Shown piece by piece: positions 12,701-25,201 of a DNA stretch of 64,000 bases. The stretch spans positions 1-64,000 of the forward strand of contig AJWJ01000061.1 in NCBI GenBank assembly GCA_000277445.1, in the 5' to 3' direction. This stretch comes from Polysphondylium violaceum (Eukaryota > Evosea > Eumycetozoa > Dictyosteliales > Dictyosteliaceae). The first letter of the stretch is position 1, and each line of letters opens with the position of its first letter. The notes under the pieces are model-generated. The model saw only the letters and a program-made list of their open reading frames with translations. It had not been told where the DNA came from and ran no database searches. The position numbers were made by a program, and so were the translations under genes.

Positions 12701-15700
12701 ACAATCCCCACTCACTCACTCTTCATTCTCTATTGATCAAGAATGGAGAAAGACTCTTGTTGAAGCCTTTACCACTCTTTATTGGGCAAATTTCCAATTA
12801 AACTCTGATGATCAAACTCCACAACAAATTCAAGACATTGTCAAGAATATTCAACAAGTCCCTTCATTACTTGCCGATAAACTCAAGGAATTGATTGAAA
12901 AACAAAATAATCGTATCAAGGTTTTGCCTCAAGTCGATGCTCCTCATACTGAAGATGGTTTACCAATTATCCAAAACGTTTTCTATGATCCAGTTTCCCT
13001 CAAACATCATTCTGTCGCTTTATGGCCTTTGATTGACCACACTCTTGCTCAAAGAGAAACCAAAGTCATGATGATATTGATGCAATTCCTTCTCTCTCAG
13101 CATATGGACCTCAAGAATGGTTGTATGAAAGATTCTATTGAGCCTCTCTTTATCAATATTATCGATGATCTCAAGTATATTGTTGAACACTACAAGTCAT
13201 CCAATATTCCAAGATCACTCTATCATCTTGTTTTCTATCAAAAGTTGATTTGGATGATTGACAATTACTTGGCTACTGAAACTCGTTCAAGTATTGGAAT
13301 TATAGAGTTGCAAAGCATTGTTCACTCTATTTTGTATGTTTACAACAGTAGTCTTTGGAACAATGCCTACAATGATCTTGGTTATGTTGGTAAAGCCTCT
13401 CTACCTCAATACAAATACAACATGGTATCCAATAATGATGTGGCCAAAACTGCTTCTAATCCATTTGATACCATTAGATTTGGTTATGGCCCTCCTCGTC
13501 TTTTCCAAAACATCCAATCAATCTTTTCATTCTACTTGACTAGTGATTGGGACTTTGTAAGCATTGCAGATGTACCAGGTAAAGTTGAGCAATTGGAACA
13601 AGTCATTCAACATCTCACTTCTCCAACCAACTCTAATGATAATCAAGAGTCTATGAATCATCAATACATTCAAATGTTTTGGTTACTCATCAATACAGTC
13701 TCCTCTAGCTACTCCAAAGTCTATTCTGATAATAGTGACTTTGATAATACTATTCAAGAAATTTCTAAATCTCTTGAACAAGAGTCACAATTTAAACAGG
13801 AATTTATTGAAAATCTCAAACAATTGATTACAAATTCATCAGATAAACATTTGAATCAAATGTCTATGAAATTATTGGTTCCAGCATTAGATATCATGAT
13901 TTCCTATTTCAACAACAAGCATATTTTGGTCTTAAGAAATCAAAATAGATTGGGTAAATTGGTTTTATTAATCTCTTGTTTTAGAATGATTATGTATGTT
14001 CCATCACATCCAATTGATCCAACTCAAAAGTACAATGTTATTTTAGATTACAGCACTGAAACATCTCAACAACTTGCTGATGAAATCTTTATTCGAAAGG
14101 AAATTGAAAAACTTACCACTGGTAAAGAAACCAACATGATCATTGTTCAACTTGAACAACTCCTTCAAGAAACAGATCACCAAATTAGTTTACAAAAGAA
14201 AAAGGTTACTCCAAGACCAGTACCATCGCAATTTGATCAACTTCATCGTGATGTATCTCAATTTTCTCATCATTTCTCTAATATTGAAAAGGTTTTAGAT
14301 TTAATTAAAAACTTTAATTTAATTGATAGTGAAGAACTCGTTGAAAAAGATGTACAAGAATATCAAATGTTGTATAGCACTGAAACAATGTGGCAAGAAA
14401 AGGCCAATCATTTTATTCAATCTTTGGAAAAGAAGTTTTACTCGAGATATAGAGATGTAGTTGTCCCCATTATTACATCTGTCTATCAAATGAAACAAGG
14501 TCTTCGTTATATGGCCGATGCTTACAAACAAGCCGTAACAAGCCAAGATGTTTTAACTGCCAAACAAGATATTCAAAAGGTTTTGAGATCCCTCACTCAA
14601 TTCCCCACTAGTAGCTCTTCCAATGATATGTTGTTTTTAGATAAAAATGTATTGGATTCCATCAAGCAAATGATGCGTGCAAATACCCGTGACAATCAAG
14701 ACAATGGAAATGGTGGTGTTAAAAACATTAAGGCCATTGCTCTCTTGCTCAGATCCTCTCTCTGTCAAGTCTACAATCAACTCACCATCTCTAATCATCT
14801 CTGTGTTGATACCCTTACCCTTATCGATACCATTTTTAGAGTGTTTGTTGAAGAATGGAGATTCCAAGAGGAAGAAAAGAGAAAGAAAGAAGCTCTCGAG
14901 AATCAATCCTTTAAATATAAAGTCCAAAGTCACAAAATGGAGACCAAGGAGGAAAAGGATGAAAAGGTCTTCCTCTCATCTTTCCCAAGTTTCTATAAAG
15001 ATTTCCAAGATTTAGAAACAACCATTGTTGTTGAACAAGATGAAGCTGAAGAAGCCAAGGAAGCTGATAGTGCAGAATCTACCGAACCCGGTGTCTATGA
15101 TGATATGTTTTTCAAAAATTCTATCAACGATCAAGAGATTATCCAACTCTGTCAAATCCATCGTGATATCTTTACTCACTTGGATGGTATTCCACGTCCA
15201 AATGAATCATCCAACAATTGGAAGCTTTGTGAAAAAGATAGAGTAGAACTCTTCCAATTATTCTATAGCTGCAGTTATCTCTTGATCAAAGTATTGAACC
15301 AACGTGTCGATGATATTGAATTTGACCATCTCTCTATGGGCTCACATATCATGTCTGCATCTTATCTCAAAGATACACTCTCTGTTGCACCTATTTCCCA
15401 CATCACCTATTCCAAACTCGACGAGAAATTCAAATTCCTCAAGACTGCCTCTTATCTCTCTAAAAAGGCTGATCCAAGTGCTGCCAATCAATTTGGTATC
15501 AATGAAAGTACTACTGTCATTTCTCAAGGCAAAGTGTACAACATCTACACCGATCCAAACATTCCTGAAATTGGTATCATTCGTAAACCAATGCAAGAAT
15601 TTAGAGACAGAGTCTTTGAGTTGCTCGCCGAGTTTCCAGATCACCCCAATCTTACACTCATTGTCAAGCTCATTGATCGTCTCCTCACTTATCCAGCCAC

Positions 15701-18700
15701 AGATTCCCTCATCAAGATTCTCACTGGTCTTGAACTTTTGTTGAGAAAGTCACTCGAATGGGAGTCATTTGCTCACAAGGGTGTCAGTATTCAATCTCAT
15801 CTCGACATTCTCTCTCGTCTCATTACACGTTGGAGAAAACTTGAAATTGAATCATGGCCTTCCATTTTCCAAAATCAAGAAAAACAATCTGAAATCAAAG
15901 CACTCAAGGTTTGGTTTATCTTGTATGACCTCATCAATGATGATCCAGAGACTGATTTTGACGCCAACATTGAAAAGAACTTTAAAACTCTCCAAGAGTA
16001 TCTTTTCTGCTCCACCCTTGGTGACTTTTTAACTCGTCTCGAATTGTTAAAGACATTCCATCTTCAACTCCAAGCCACTGTCAAGTTGATCAACTCTCCA
16101 GAAAAGATTGCCTACAAACAAAAGCTCTCCACCATTATTTTGAATATCTACAAGTATTTCTATTTCTTTGTTCCAAGATTTGAATCAAAATTGGCCAAAG
16201 AAATTAAACCAATTGAAGATAAAGCTATTGAATTTATTAAATTATCTAGATGGGAAGATAACAAACTCCTTACTCAATATGAAAGACTTAAAAATCATAT
16301 TGAAAAGTCTCATAGAAATTTAGCTAAAATTACAATTAAATATAAAGTAAGTAAAAGTATTATATTTAAATATATATACAAAATATTAACAAACAAATAA
16401 TTAAAAATTAGAATGTATTAAATTTACCATTACATGATATATTTTCACAAATGGATAATGATATGGATATCCCTAGTCAAATATTAATTCCAGGTCAACA
16501 GGTTGCTCAAAAGAAAAAGAAAGGTACCAAAGCAATTGCTATTGGAAATAAGGAAATTATTACTGTCAGTGATTGGGTATCTTGGCCAGGTAAAAACTTT
16601 ATTTCTTCTATTGCTACTGCAGAGACTAGTAATATTGCAAATAGAGAAATTAAATCATTATTTAAATTGGATCATCCAGAATTAAATTCAAACAAATTAA
16701 CTAAGCTATTTAAAAAGATGCAACAAATATCTAAAAAAGATCTTTTGGAATCAGATTGTTATGTGGTTGTTAGAGAAGGTGTAGATTGTCTTGATTCAAT
16801 GGGTGGTGAAATTATTGAAAGAATAGAATACTTATCCAATGAATCTAATGAAGTCAAAACATCTGAAAAGGCTTTATCTTTGAATTTATTGTATTCCAAA
16901 CTCAAAGAACTTGGCTTGTCATTCAACACCAACCAATATCCACAAGAACAACTCCAAATTGCCTATCTTTTCAACATTGCCACCCTCCCAGAGAAATCTG
17001 AACTCCCAAGAAAAGATGGCAACGTTGTTGAGTCTGGTGCTTCTTTGGTTCAACAATCAGACTCTTATTTCTATAGAATCGTGTCTCGTATCCATAGACT
17101 CCGTACATTGTCTCTTGAACATCATTCTGATCTCTCTGCAAGAGACCTTCAAAGAACTGGTGGTTTTGTTGAACATCTTTTGGCCATTATTATTGCCAAT
17201 CGTAAGCAATCCTCTGCTCATCTCAAATACTGGAACTACTTGATCTCTTTTATCAAGTTGTTCTCTACCAACGATACCATCTTTCCACATCAATCCAATC
17301 TCTTTGCATGGATTGAAAAACAAAGAGCTCTTGTAAATCAACTCTATCACTCTTTTGAAGAAATCTCGTTACTCTGCTCCAAGACCTCCTCATTGTTGAT
17401 TTCAAACGACCTCAAGTCTATCCAAAGCTCTGTAGACAAGATGAAATTGTCTATTGACCAACATCAATCTCAATTTAGATCATTGTATACAATTATCGAT
17501 GGTCAACATCCTCTCTTGACAAATGCAAGTCTCACATTCCTTTTGGATACCTTTGAGCAAATCAATAGTGTCAAACAAAGATTAGCCAATCTCTTGGATC
17601 AACAATCTATTCAATCTCTCAATTACCTCAAGAATCCATTAAAATCTCTTTATAATAGTATTGATTCAATTCAATCACAATGGAATGCTGCTCAATCATC
17701 AATGTTGTCTCAACACTCTGTCATGGAAAATAGTGAATCCAATGTCAACAATGTAGATCAATTTATGAAATTGTTTGATAAAATTATTAAACATATTTTA
17801 GTTGCTATTCAAGAACTTAAAGAAACCTCCAATAGTATTACTAAAGTTGAAAAACTTGAAGAGCCTGCAGCAGAAAAAGAGAATAGTGATAATGAAGACG
17901 ATGAAGAAGAAAAAGAGTTTAAACCTAAACTTCAAGGAGAAGAATTGGAATCAAGAGAACATGAGATCCAAGATGGACATATTTCTAAAATTGATCAATT
18001 TTTACAAAAACAATTTAAATCACTAGATCTCAAAGGTTTATTGATGACATTGATTGAACTCCATCTCTTTGTTGTAGACTCTGCCAATGGTACTAGTATT
18101 GCAAGTTTGAATCAATATCGTGTCATGTTACAACAACTCTATCCATTGTTGAATCAATATATCTTGTTGGTCAATCAATGTATTCTTGATCAAATGGCCT
18201 TTGGTAAAACATTGTCCAAACTTGAATACATCATGCTCAGTGTCTTTATCCAACTCTATCAAAAGGGTTTCTGTAAATCTGACAAAGACGACGAGGGTGA
18301 AGCAACAGGTGAAAGCAATGGTAAATTTGAAGACGATGTGGAAGGTACTGGTATGGGTGAAGGTAAAGGAAAGAAAGATGTCTCTGATGAAATTGAAGAT
18401 CAAGAACAACTCATGGGTACCAATACCGATGAAAAGGATGAACAAGAAGATGAAGACGACGAAAAGGAAGAAAAGGATGAAGATGAAGGTTTCGACATGA
18501 CTGACGACTTTGAAGGTGATATGCACGATATCAAGAAAGATCCCAAGAAAGAAGATGAAAAGGAAGATCCTAATCAAGACGAACTTGACAAGGAGATGGG
18601 TGAACTCGAGAAACCAGAAGACAAGGTCGTCGATGAAAAACTTTGGAATGATGAAGAAGATATCCAAGAGGATGACGTTCAAGATGAAGAAGGTGAAGGT

Positions 18701-21164
18701 GCAGAAAACACTGATGAAATGGTTGCCAAAGATGACAAGGAAAAGAAAGATAACAAAAAAGATGAAAAGAAAGATGAGAAAAAGAAAGAAAAAAGGTCAA
18801 GAAGAAGAACAAGAAGAAAAAGATAAGGATGGTGATGAAGAAGGTGACGAAGAAGAAGGTGATGAAGAACAATCTATGGAAGAGTATGGCGAAGATGAAG
18901 ATGACCAAGATGTTATCAATGAAGAACAAGAAAAAGAAGAAAACCATATGGATCCAAGACAAGATGAACAATTTGAAATCCCTGATGATCTTCAACTTGA
19001 ACAAAGTGATGAAGAAAATGAAAATCCTGAACCATTAGAAAATGATCCAAATGATTTACCAGATACAAAAATGGATAGTGATGATGAAGAAGAAAATGAA
19101 GACGATGGTGAAGAACAAGATGGGGAAGAAGATCCAGAAAAAGATGGTAAACAAGATGAGGATGAACCAGAATCAAATGAAACAGATGACCAATTGGATC
19201 CATCTAAAATTGATCATATTAATCCAGAAGGTGATGAACCAGAACAAGAAGAACAAGAAAAAGAAAATGATGACAACACTGCACTCACAGCCAATGAACA
19301 ACAAGATGAAAATCCACCCGATTCTGAACAACCTCTTGGTGTCAAAGACAAGACTGGTTCCAAATCAAATATCTCCAACACTGATGAAGAGATGAAAGAA
19401 GAGAATGAAGAATCAAATGCAGATGATGATAATGGTATGACACTTCCAACTGCCTCTGACAATGACACTGGTGCACTCAAGAACCTCAAGAGCCAACCTC
19501 AACAACCTCAACAGCAACAACAACAACAACAAAAGAAACCACAACAAGTTGATCCAAATCCATACCGTAGTATGGGTGATGCTCAAAAGGAATGGAAAAA
19601 GAGACTCAATCTTTTACAAGAAAAAGAGGAAGAAGAGCCAGTAGACAACAATGAAAAGGCCCCCAAACAAGATGATACCAATCAAGAAGAGAATCAAGAT
19701 CAAAACTATGAATTCAAAAAGGATGATCAAGACAACAAAGACGAAGAATCTGAACAAGCTCTTGCTGCCGCCACTGAATCTCAACTCCAAGATATGCCCA
19801 AATCTGCTCAAGACGAAGACCAAGACCAAGATATGCAAGATGTCGATGACAATGACGACCAAATGGACTTGGACAATGACCAACAAGAACAACAAGTTGA
19901 ACACAAAGAAGACCAAAATGAATCACTCGACGACAAAAAGAAAATGTCTTTATCCAAACTCAAACAAGATGCCAAAAAAGAAAAAGAAGAAAAGGAAAAA
20001 TTGGATAAGCAAAGGGACAAAAATGATGATGCCAAAGATGGTCTCAACACCAAAGATGTCAACAAAGAGAAATTGGATAACATCTCCTCACTTGATAAAG
20101 AAAATGCAATTACCGATAATGATCAAGAACAAGAGGAAGAAGAGCAAGAAGAGGAACAAGGAGATGTCGAAGAAAAGAAACTCACTCGTGAAGATTTTGA
20201 TAAAATGCGTCAAGATTTAGAGTTGTTCAAGATTGAAAACAATAATGATCCAGAATACAGCAATGAACTCTGGAAGAAATATGAACAACTTACCAACGAT
20301 CTCTCTCAAGATCTCTGTGAACAACTCCGTCTTATTCTCGAACCTACCCTCGCCACCAAGCTCCAAGGTGACTACAAGACTGGTAAAAGAATCAACATGA
20401 AAAAGGTCATTCCCTACATTGCCTCTCAATTCAAAAAGGACAAGATCTGGTTACGTAGAACCAAACCCAACAAGAGACAATACCAAGTTCTTGTCGCCAT
20501 CGATGACACCGAGTCTATGGCCATCTACCACTCTGGTCAATTTGCCCTTGAAGCACTCACTATGATTTCCCGTGCCATGTCTCGTCTTGAAGTCGGTCAA
20601 TTGGGTATTCTTAGATTTGGTGAAGACGTTTCCTTAGTTCACTCTTTTGACCAAGTATTCTCCGATCAATCAGGTCCAGATGTTATCACTCAATTCAAAT
20701 TCAATCAATCCAAGACCAACATGGTCACCTTCCTTTCCAAAACTCTTCAAATCATGGAAATGAACAAACAACAACAATCTGGAGACGCACTTCAATTGGT
20801 CTTCATTATTTCCGATGGTTGGTCTCTCCGTGATCCAGAAACTACTAGAAAACATTTACGTGAAGCTGCCACAAAGAATTTGTTTATTGTTTTCATTGTT
20901 ATTGATAATCCAGTCAATAATAATAGTATTTTAGATTTTGAAGTATGTATTATTTATTATTTAATCAACTCAACTTTTTGATATTAATATTGTTTTAAAA
21001 TTTATTAGTCTATAACTTTCAATAATGGTAAAATCCAAAGAACAAATTATATGAGTGAATTCCCATTCCCATATTATGTCATTCTAAGATCTTTAGATAA
21101 TCTACCAACAATTCTTGGTGATACACTCAGACAATGGTTTGAAATGATTAAACATATTGAATAA
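3739..21164 (+). CDS. mdn1: Midasin (MDN1/Rea1), giant AAA ATPase, 5 exons, one frame break
   Basis: Nuclear dynein-like ATPase that pulls assembly factors (Rsa4/WDR12-type) off pre-60S ribosomes. Exons are 3739-4190, 4251-7067, 7133-16346, 16412-20942 and 21009-21164; phases agree at every junction. Total is about 5,722 residues if the frame break is bridged (human 5,596). Six AAA modules show Walker A motifs near residues 386 (GVTGSGKTT), 740 (GETGTGKTS), 1158 (GPTSSGKTS), 1460 (GETGCSKTT), 1863 (GSPGVGKTS) and 2184 (GQTSSSKTS), each with a Walker B such as WVLLDELNLA. A long linker and an acidic D/E-rich region (about 17,870-20,200) follow. The C-terminal MIDAS domain has DDTESM near residue 5523, and the protein ends FPFPYYVILR...LRQWFEMIKHIE. 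The start ATG at 3739 was preferred to an upstream TTG. In the six-A run 18789-18794 the frame shifts by one base; removing one A restores GAA AAA GGT and the downstream frame. An assembly error is most likely. Confidence 0.93.
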
Positions 21165-21797
21165 TTAATTAATTAAAATAATAAAAATAAAATAATTAAA
21201 TTTAAAATAAATTTTATCTCATTACGAATTTTCTCAAGATCACCTATGTATGTTTTTTAAAACTTATCACATTTATCTTGTATATGTAAAAATAATTTCA
21301 AATCGTAAAAATATTAAGAGATACAGATTTATACACACACCCACAACACCACACAAAGTTTTAAAAAAAATATGTGTGTGAATGTGCTTCTTTTTTTTTT
21401 TTTTCTTTTTGCAAAAGAGACACTGTTGTGTTTATTCAATTAATGACATAAAGTCTATTTCAACATATACCTATAATATCTCCTTTTCAGAAAATTAAAT
21501 ATACATCATTTAATTTAATTAATAATAAATATTTTTTTAACCAAAACAATTGTTTGAATTTCTTTTCAGATCCTTAATTTTATCTGTACCATTGTTGGTT
21601 GTAAGAGATATGAACTTTTTGTAAATGAATCTTTATTGGTTACTTTGAAAAGGTATAATTACTTTTTACTTTTTACTATTGTATCTATTTCATTCAAATA
21701 AACTATAAATAGAACATTTTTAAATTCCTTTTTCATAAAAATCACAATAAGCTCAACATACTACAATAATATTTATTATCAAAAAAAATCAACTACA
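21165..21797. other. Spacer with an exon-like island
   Basis: Mostly AT-rich, with T runs. One island, 21570-21652, is open for 27 codons (starting ILNFICTIVGC) and is flanked by a TTTTCAG acceptor and a GGTATAA donor. I cannot connect it to any gene. The distal part carries the promoter of the next mini-gene. Confidence 0.35.
21704..21711 (+). promoter_or_regulatory. TATA box of hssA-like mini-gene
   Basis: TATAAATA lies 87 bases before the ATG at 21798 and is followed by a T-rich tract, the normal dictyostelid arrangement. Confidence 0.5.
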
Positions 21798-22068
21798 ATG
21801 TCTATCTTTGGTAAAAGACTTTTGCATTTAAAAATAGATATTCTGCACGCATTGATATTAATTAAAAATTAAATTACTTTTTTGTAAAATAGCTTCTATT
21901 TCTAAAATTAGTTTTAATAATAGCACAACTTTGAACCAAGTCTACCAAAATGAAAACTACATTTCCAACTCTCAACAAGGAAACTCCCAATTTAGTAAAA
22001 GAGGATTTATGATAACCTTTTTTTCATATAATAGAATCTATGCTATTTATAAATCAAATCACCATTAA
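21798..22068 (+). CDS. Small hssA-like protein, 2 exons
   Basis: Encodes about 62 residues beginning MSIFASISKISFNNSTT. Exon 1 is only 13 bases (21798-21810: four codons plus one base). The 82-base intron is 21811-21892, and exon 2 is 21893-22068. A 4-codon first exon, a phase-1 intron and an opening of M-x-I-F/L-A-S-I-S are, as I recall, the hallmark of the hssA/2C/7E family of tiny dictyostelid proteins, many expressed in prestalk or late development. The rest is Ser/Asn-rich, with a basic and aromatic tail (SKRGFM...YNRIYAIYK) instead of the Gly-rich tail of classical HssA. The biochemical role of the family is unknown. The assignment rests on gene architecture and the first 12 residues only. 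Confidence 0.6.
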
Positions 22069-22634
22069 TTAATTATCATAATAGGAAATAATAATAAACT
22101 AAAAACACATCGATATTATTTATAATTTGAATTCACATAAATAGTAAACTGTCTAAGCGTGTTGATGTGATCACACCACGCGTCAATGATGAGACGAGAA
22201 TCATGTCACATACTCTATAGAGTCAAGATAAGATTTCTTTCTTTTGTGATGCGTGTATATATATGTGTGTGTGTGGTTATGAATATAATAGAGGGGTGTG
22301 TTTAACACCACCACCAATTAAATTACTCTTTAAATAATCTTACACTTATCTCCACCCACTTGAAATGGTTAAAAGAAATACGATCTAAATATCTTGTGTT
22401 AGGATAATATCAAATGGATGCTACTCACGTTTAGTATTCCAATCAAATTTGACATCAACATCTGATAATATTCGATTCAAAATCATTGATCCTATGATCG
22501 AAGATTACTTTGAGAGTCTATCAAACGAGTAGTGATTTTGTTTGTTGATAATGAGGGAATAATACACTATAAAAGCTTATATGCTTGTATGTTGTTTATT
22601 CACAACATCTATTCAAGCAAGCTGCATTATTAAA
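22069..22634. other. Spacer with a possible exon relic
   Basis: A short plus-strand frame at 22434-22532 runs 32 codons to a TAG (VFQSNLTSTSDN... to ...FESLSNE) directly after a TTTAG acceptor-like site. No start exon is found, so it may be the leftover 3' exon of a third mini-gene. The rest is promoter-like, with GT runs near 22258-22276. Confidence 0.3.
22568..22575 (+). promoter_or_regulatory. TATA box of second mini-gene
   Basis: TATAAAAG lies 67 bases upstream of the ATG at 22635. Confidence 0.5.
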
Positions 22635-22913
22635 ATGACAATACTAAGTAAGTTGATAACTATATCCATAGTTTATTAGATAGATTCATCATAGTAACAT
22701 TATATCATGTAACCTTGTGCAGAAACAATTACATCTATGTTTACCAGTACTACCACCTTTTCTCAATCAAGTCAGAGTGACATCACAATTCGTTCATTGG
22801 ATGTATCCTATACCGATATGGTAACCCCAGGCCTAAATAATATCACCAATGAAAAAAGAAGAAAAATTCCAAAGAACTATTACAACTACACATACGTACA
22901 ACCAGACTTTTAA
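22635..22913 (+). CDS. Small Ser/Thr-rich mini-gene, hssA-like architecture
   Basis: Encodes about 67 residues beginning MTILKTITSMFTSTTTFSQ. Exon 1 is again 13 bases (22635-22647, ATG ACA ATA CTA A). The 75-base intron 22648-22722 starts GTAAGT and ends TGCAG; exon 2 is 22723-22913. The MTIL start is typical of hssA/sigN-like dictyostelid mini-proteins, and the first exon has the same length and phase as the neighbour at 21798. The two are probably tandem relatives that have diverged strongly. The tail is basic and tyrosine-rich (KRRKIPKNYYNYTYVQPDF). There is no signal peptide or known domain, and the function is unknown. Confidence 0.55.
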
Positions 22914-23434
22914 TAGTATCTCGATACGGTACCGACCATCCCCTCCTTTATTCCGAAAGTGACCCTCCCCAATCTTATAAATTTAGAAATGTTTCCGACC
23001 TAAAAGATATTTTTCATTTTTTTCCTTTTTTTTTCTATTTTTTTCCCCAGATATTTGTCATGGAATTGTTTTGTTGCTGATGTCACAATTTATCATTATC
23101 ATTATTATACAATTACTAGTTTAGACACTCTATCAAATTCATTAATATTACTGTTATTAGAAAAAAAAGATATTTATAGGTATTGCTTAATGCCTGGGTG
23201 ACCCTCCATTCACATATAAGCATTGTATGAAAAATCAATCACCATCCGACGTAAAAATCTTTTAAAAATTCAGAAAAAAATAGAAAAAATTAAAAAATAA
23301 AAAATTTTTAAAATTATAAAAAGAGGGAATTCCCATGCATCAACTCATACATTTTTCAAACTTTTTTTCAAACAGATAATCTGCAGTAACTTATTGAAAG
23401 TTGTAAACCAACATCAGTATAATCACGCAGAAAC
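22914..23434. promoter_or_regulatory. Upstream region of the lipase gene
   Basis: No coding frame is seen. It contains T- and A-rich tracts and a TATA box (TATAAAAAG at 23315-23323), 112 bases before the lipase ATG. Confidence 0.45.
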
Positions 23435-24936
23435 ATGGCGAAACCAATATTATTATTATTATGTGTACTTTTATCTTGTTGTTTAGCATTCCACCAAAAC
23501 AACAATGGATTTTATAATTTCGATTTAGATTCCTCTAGTGGTTCTAGTGATCTCACTAGAAATATTTCTCGTATGTTTTCTTAGATATCTCTTTGTGTCC
23601 ATATCATAGTATTAATTTTAATATTACCATTACTATTAAATAATAAGAACTTATCCAAGCTAGAGGTTATCCAGTAGAAGATCATACTGCTATTACCCCT
23701 GACGGTTTCATTGTAAGTAATTATATAGATATTTTTATTATATCTTTGATACATAGATATATAAAGGGGAAATAGAAATCTAATAGTACTCTACGACTAC
23801 TAGTTATCAATTCAACGTATTCCAGCAGGTAGATATCAACCAAACCCAAATCCTTATGGTGCCAGTGGTAAACCAGTTGTTGTGTTACAACACGGTGTTG
23901 AGGATATTGGTACTAGTTGGGTTATTCAAGAAAATGTTTATCAAAGTTTAGGTTTTATTTTAGCTGATGCAGGTTTTGATGTTTGGATTAATAATGTTAG
24001 AGGAACTACATATAGTAGTAGCAATATTAATCTTAATCCAAACGATAGAGCTGTATGTTGTTTGATTTTATTATTCCTATCTTGTTCCTTTATCGGGAAT
24101 TATTTATTAATATATGTCTTTTTTCACTTTTTTTTTAGTTTTGGGCTTGGAGTTTTGATGAAATGGCCGAATATGATATCCCAACATTTATCGATTATGT
24201 TTTGGAGACTACTCAACAAGAGACTGTTGGCTACGTCGGTCACAGCCAAGGCACCACAGTTGCATTTATCAGCTTTAACCAAAACCCAGAGCTTGCCTCC
24301 AAGATCAACCTCTTTGTGGCCTTAGCCCCAGTTGTCCGTGTCACCCATTGTGAAAGCACATTGTTGAACATTTTGGCCGAATTCAATATCGATGTTTTGT
24401 TTGAGGTCCTTGGCGGCAAAGCTTTCTTGGCCGATACTCCTTTCCTCCAAAAGTATCTTCCCATCATCTGCAAAAACCAACCAACCATCTGCCAAAGCTC
24501 CTTGGCACTCATCATGGGCTGGGACACCACCAACATCAACAACACCCGTCTCCCCGTCTACATGGCCCACGAGCCCGGAGGCACATCAACCCAAAATGTC
24601 GTCCATTGGGCCCAAGCTACCAAATCTGGTTACCAAAAATTTGATTATGGCGCCATTGGCAATCTCCAAAAGTATGGTCAACTCACTCCACCCAAATACA
24701 ATCTCACCGACTTTTCCACCAAGACCATGATCTTTTCCGGCGGTCAAGATTTCTTAGCTGACCCAACCGATGTCGCTTGGCTCCTCCCCCAAATCGCCTC
24801 CTCGACCGTCTATGTCAAGAATCTTCCCACCTACTCTCACTTGGATTTCGTCTGGGGTGAAACAGCCTATTTGGACGTCTATGCCGATGCCACCAAATAT
24901 CTATTACAATATGCATCCCCATCTTCCAAGTTGTAA
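23435..24936 (+). CDS. Lysosomal acid lipase-like AB-hydrolase, 4 exons
   Basis: Predicted neutral-lipid/cholesteryl ester hydrolase of the LIPA/gastric lipase family, secreted or lysosomal. Exons are 23435-23570, 23648-23712, 23804-24052 and 24139-24936; phases agree and give 415 residues, close to human LIPA (399). Residues 1-19 (MAKPILLLLCVLLSCCLAF) form a signal peptide. The family motifs run in order: GYPVEDHTAITPDGFIL, VVLQHGVEDIGTSWV, LADAGFDVWINNVRGTTYS, FWAWSFDEMAEYDIPTFIDY. The nucleophile serine lies in GHSQGTT (near residue 184), and the likely acid and histidine in FLADPTD (near 350) and YSHLDF (near 383), so the triad looks intact. NLT- and NNT-type glycosylation sites are present. 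Substrate preference cannot be read from the sequence. Confidence 0.88.
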
Positions 24937-25201
24937 TCAAATAAATCGTATACGATCTAATACACATTTTGTATCAATTCCTTTTTTGTAAAATCAAAAT
25001 TTCTTTCCAACTTTCTTTATTTTGAGCCCCGTATTAAAATAGAAATACGAAAATATGAATTCCTACCTTGGTATCAAGACCAAAACTAGATTCAAATTTT
25101 CATTTTTATTTTCTTTTTTTTTTTTTAATTTAATTTAGTAAACTTTGATTCCATCTCATCACACACACTGCTTCTTATTATCATTCATTATTATTACATC
25201 A

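Noticed and set aside
18128-20083. Several long minus-strand frames across the midasin acidic region
   Set aside because: They are mirror images of a GAA/GAT-rich coding strand (Phe/Leu/Ile/Ser-rich) and have no independent support.
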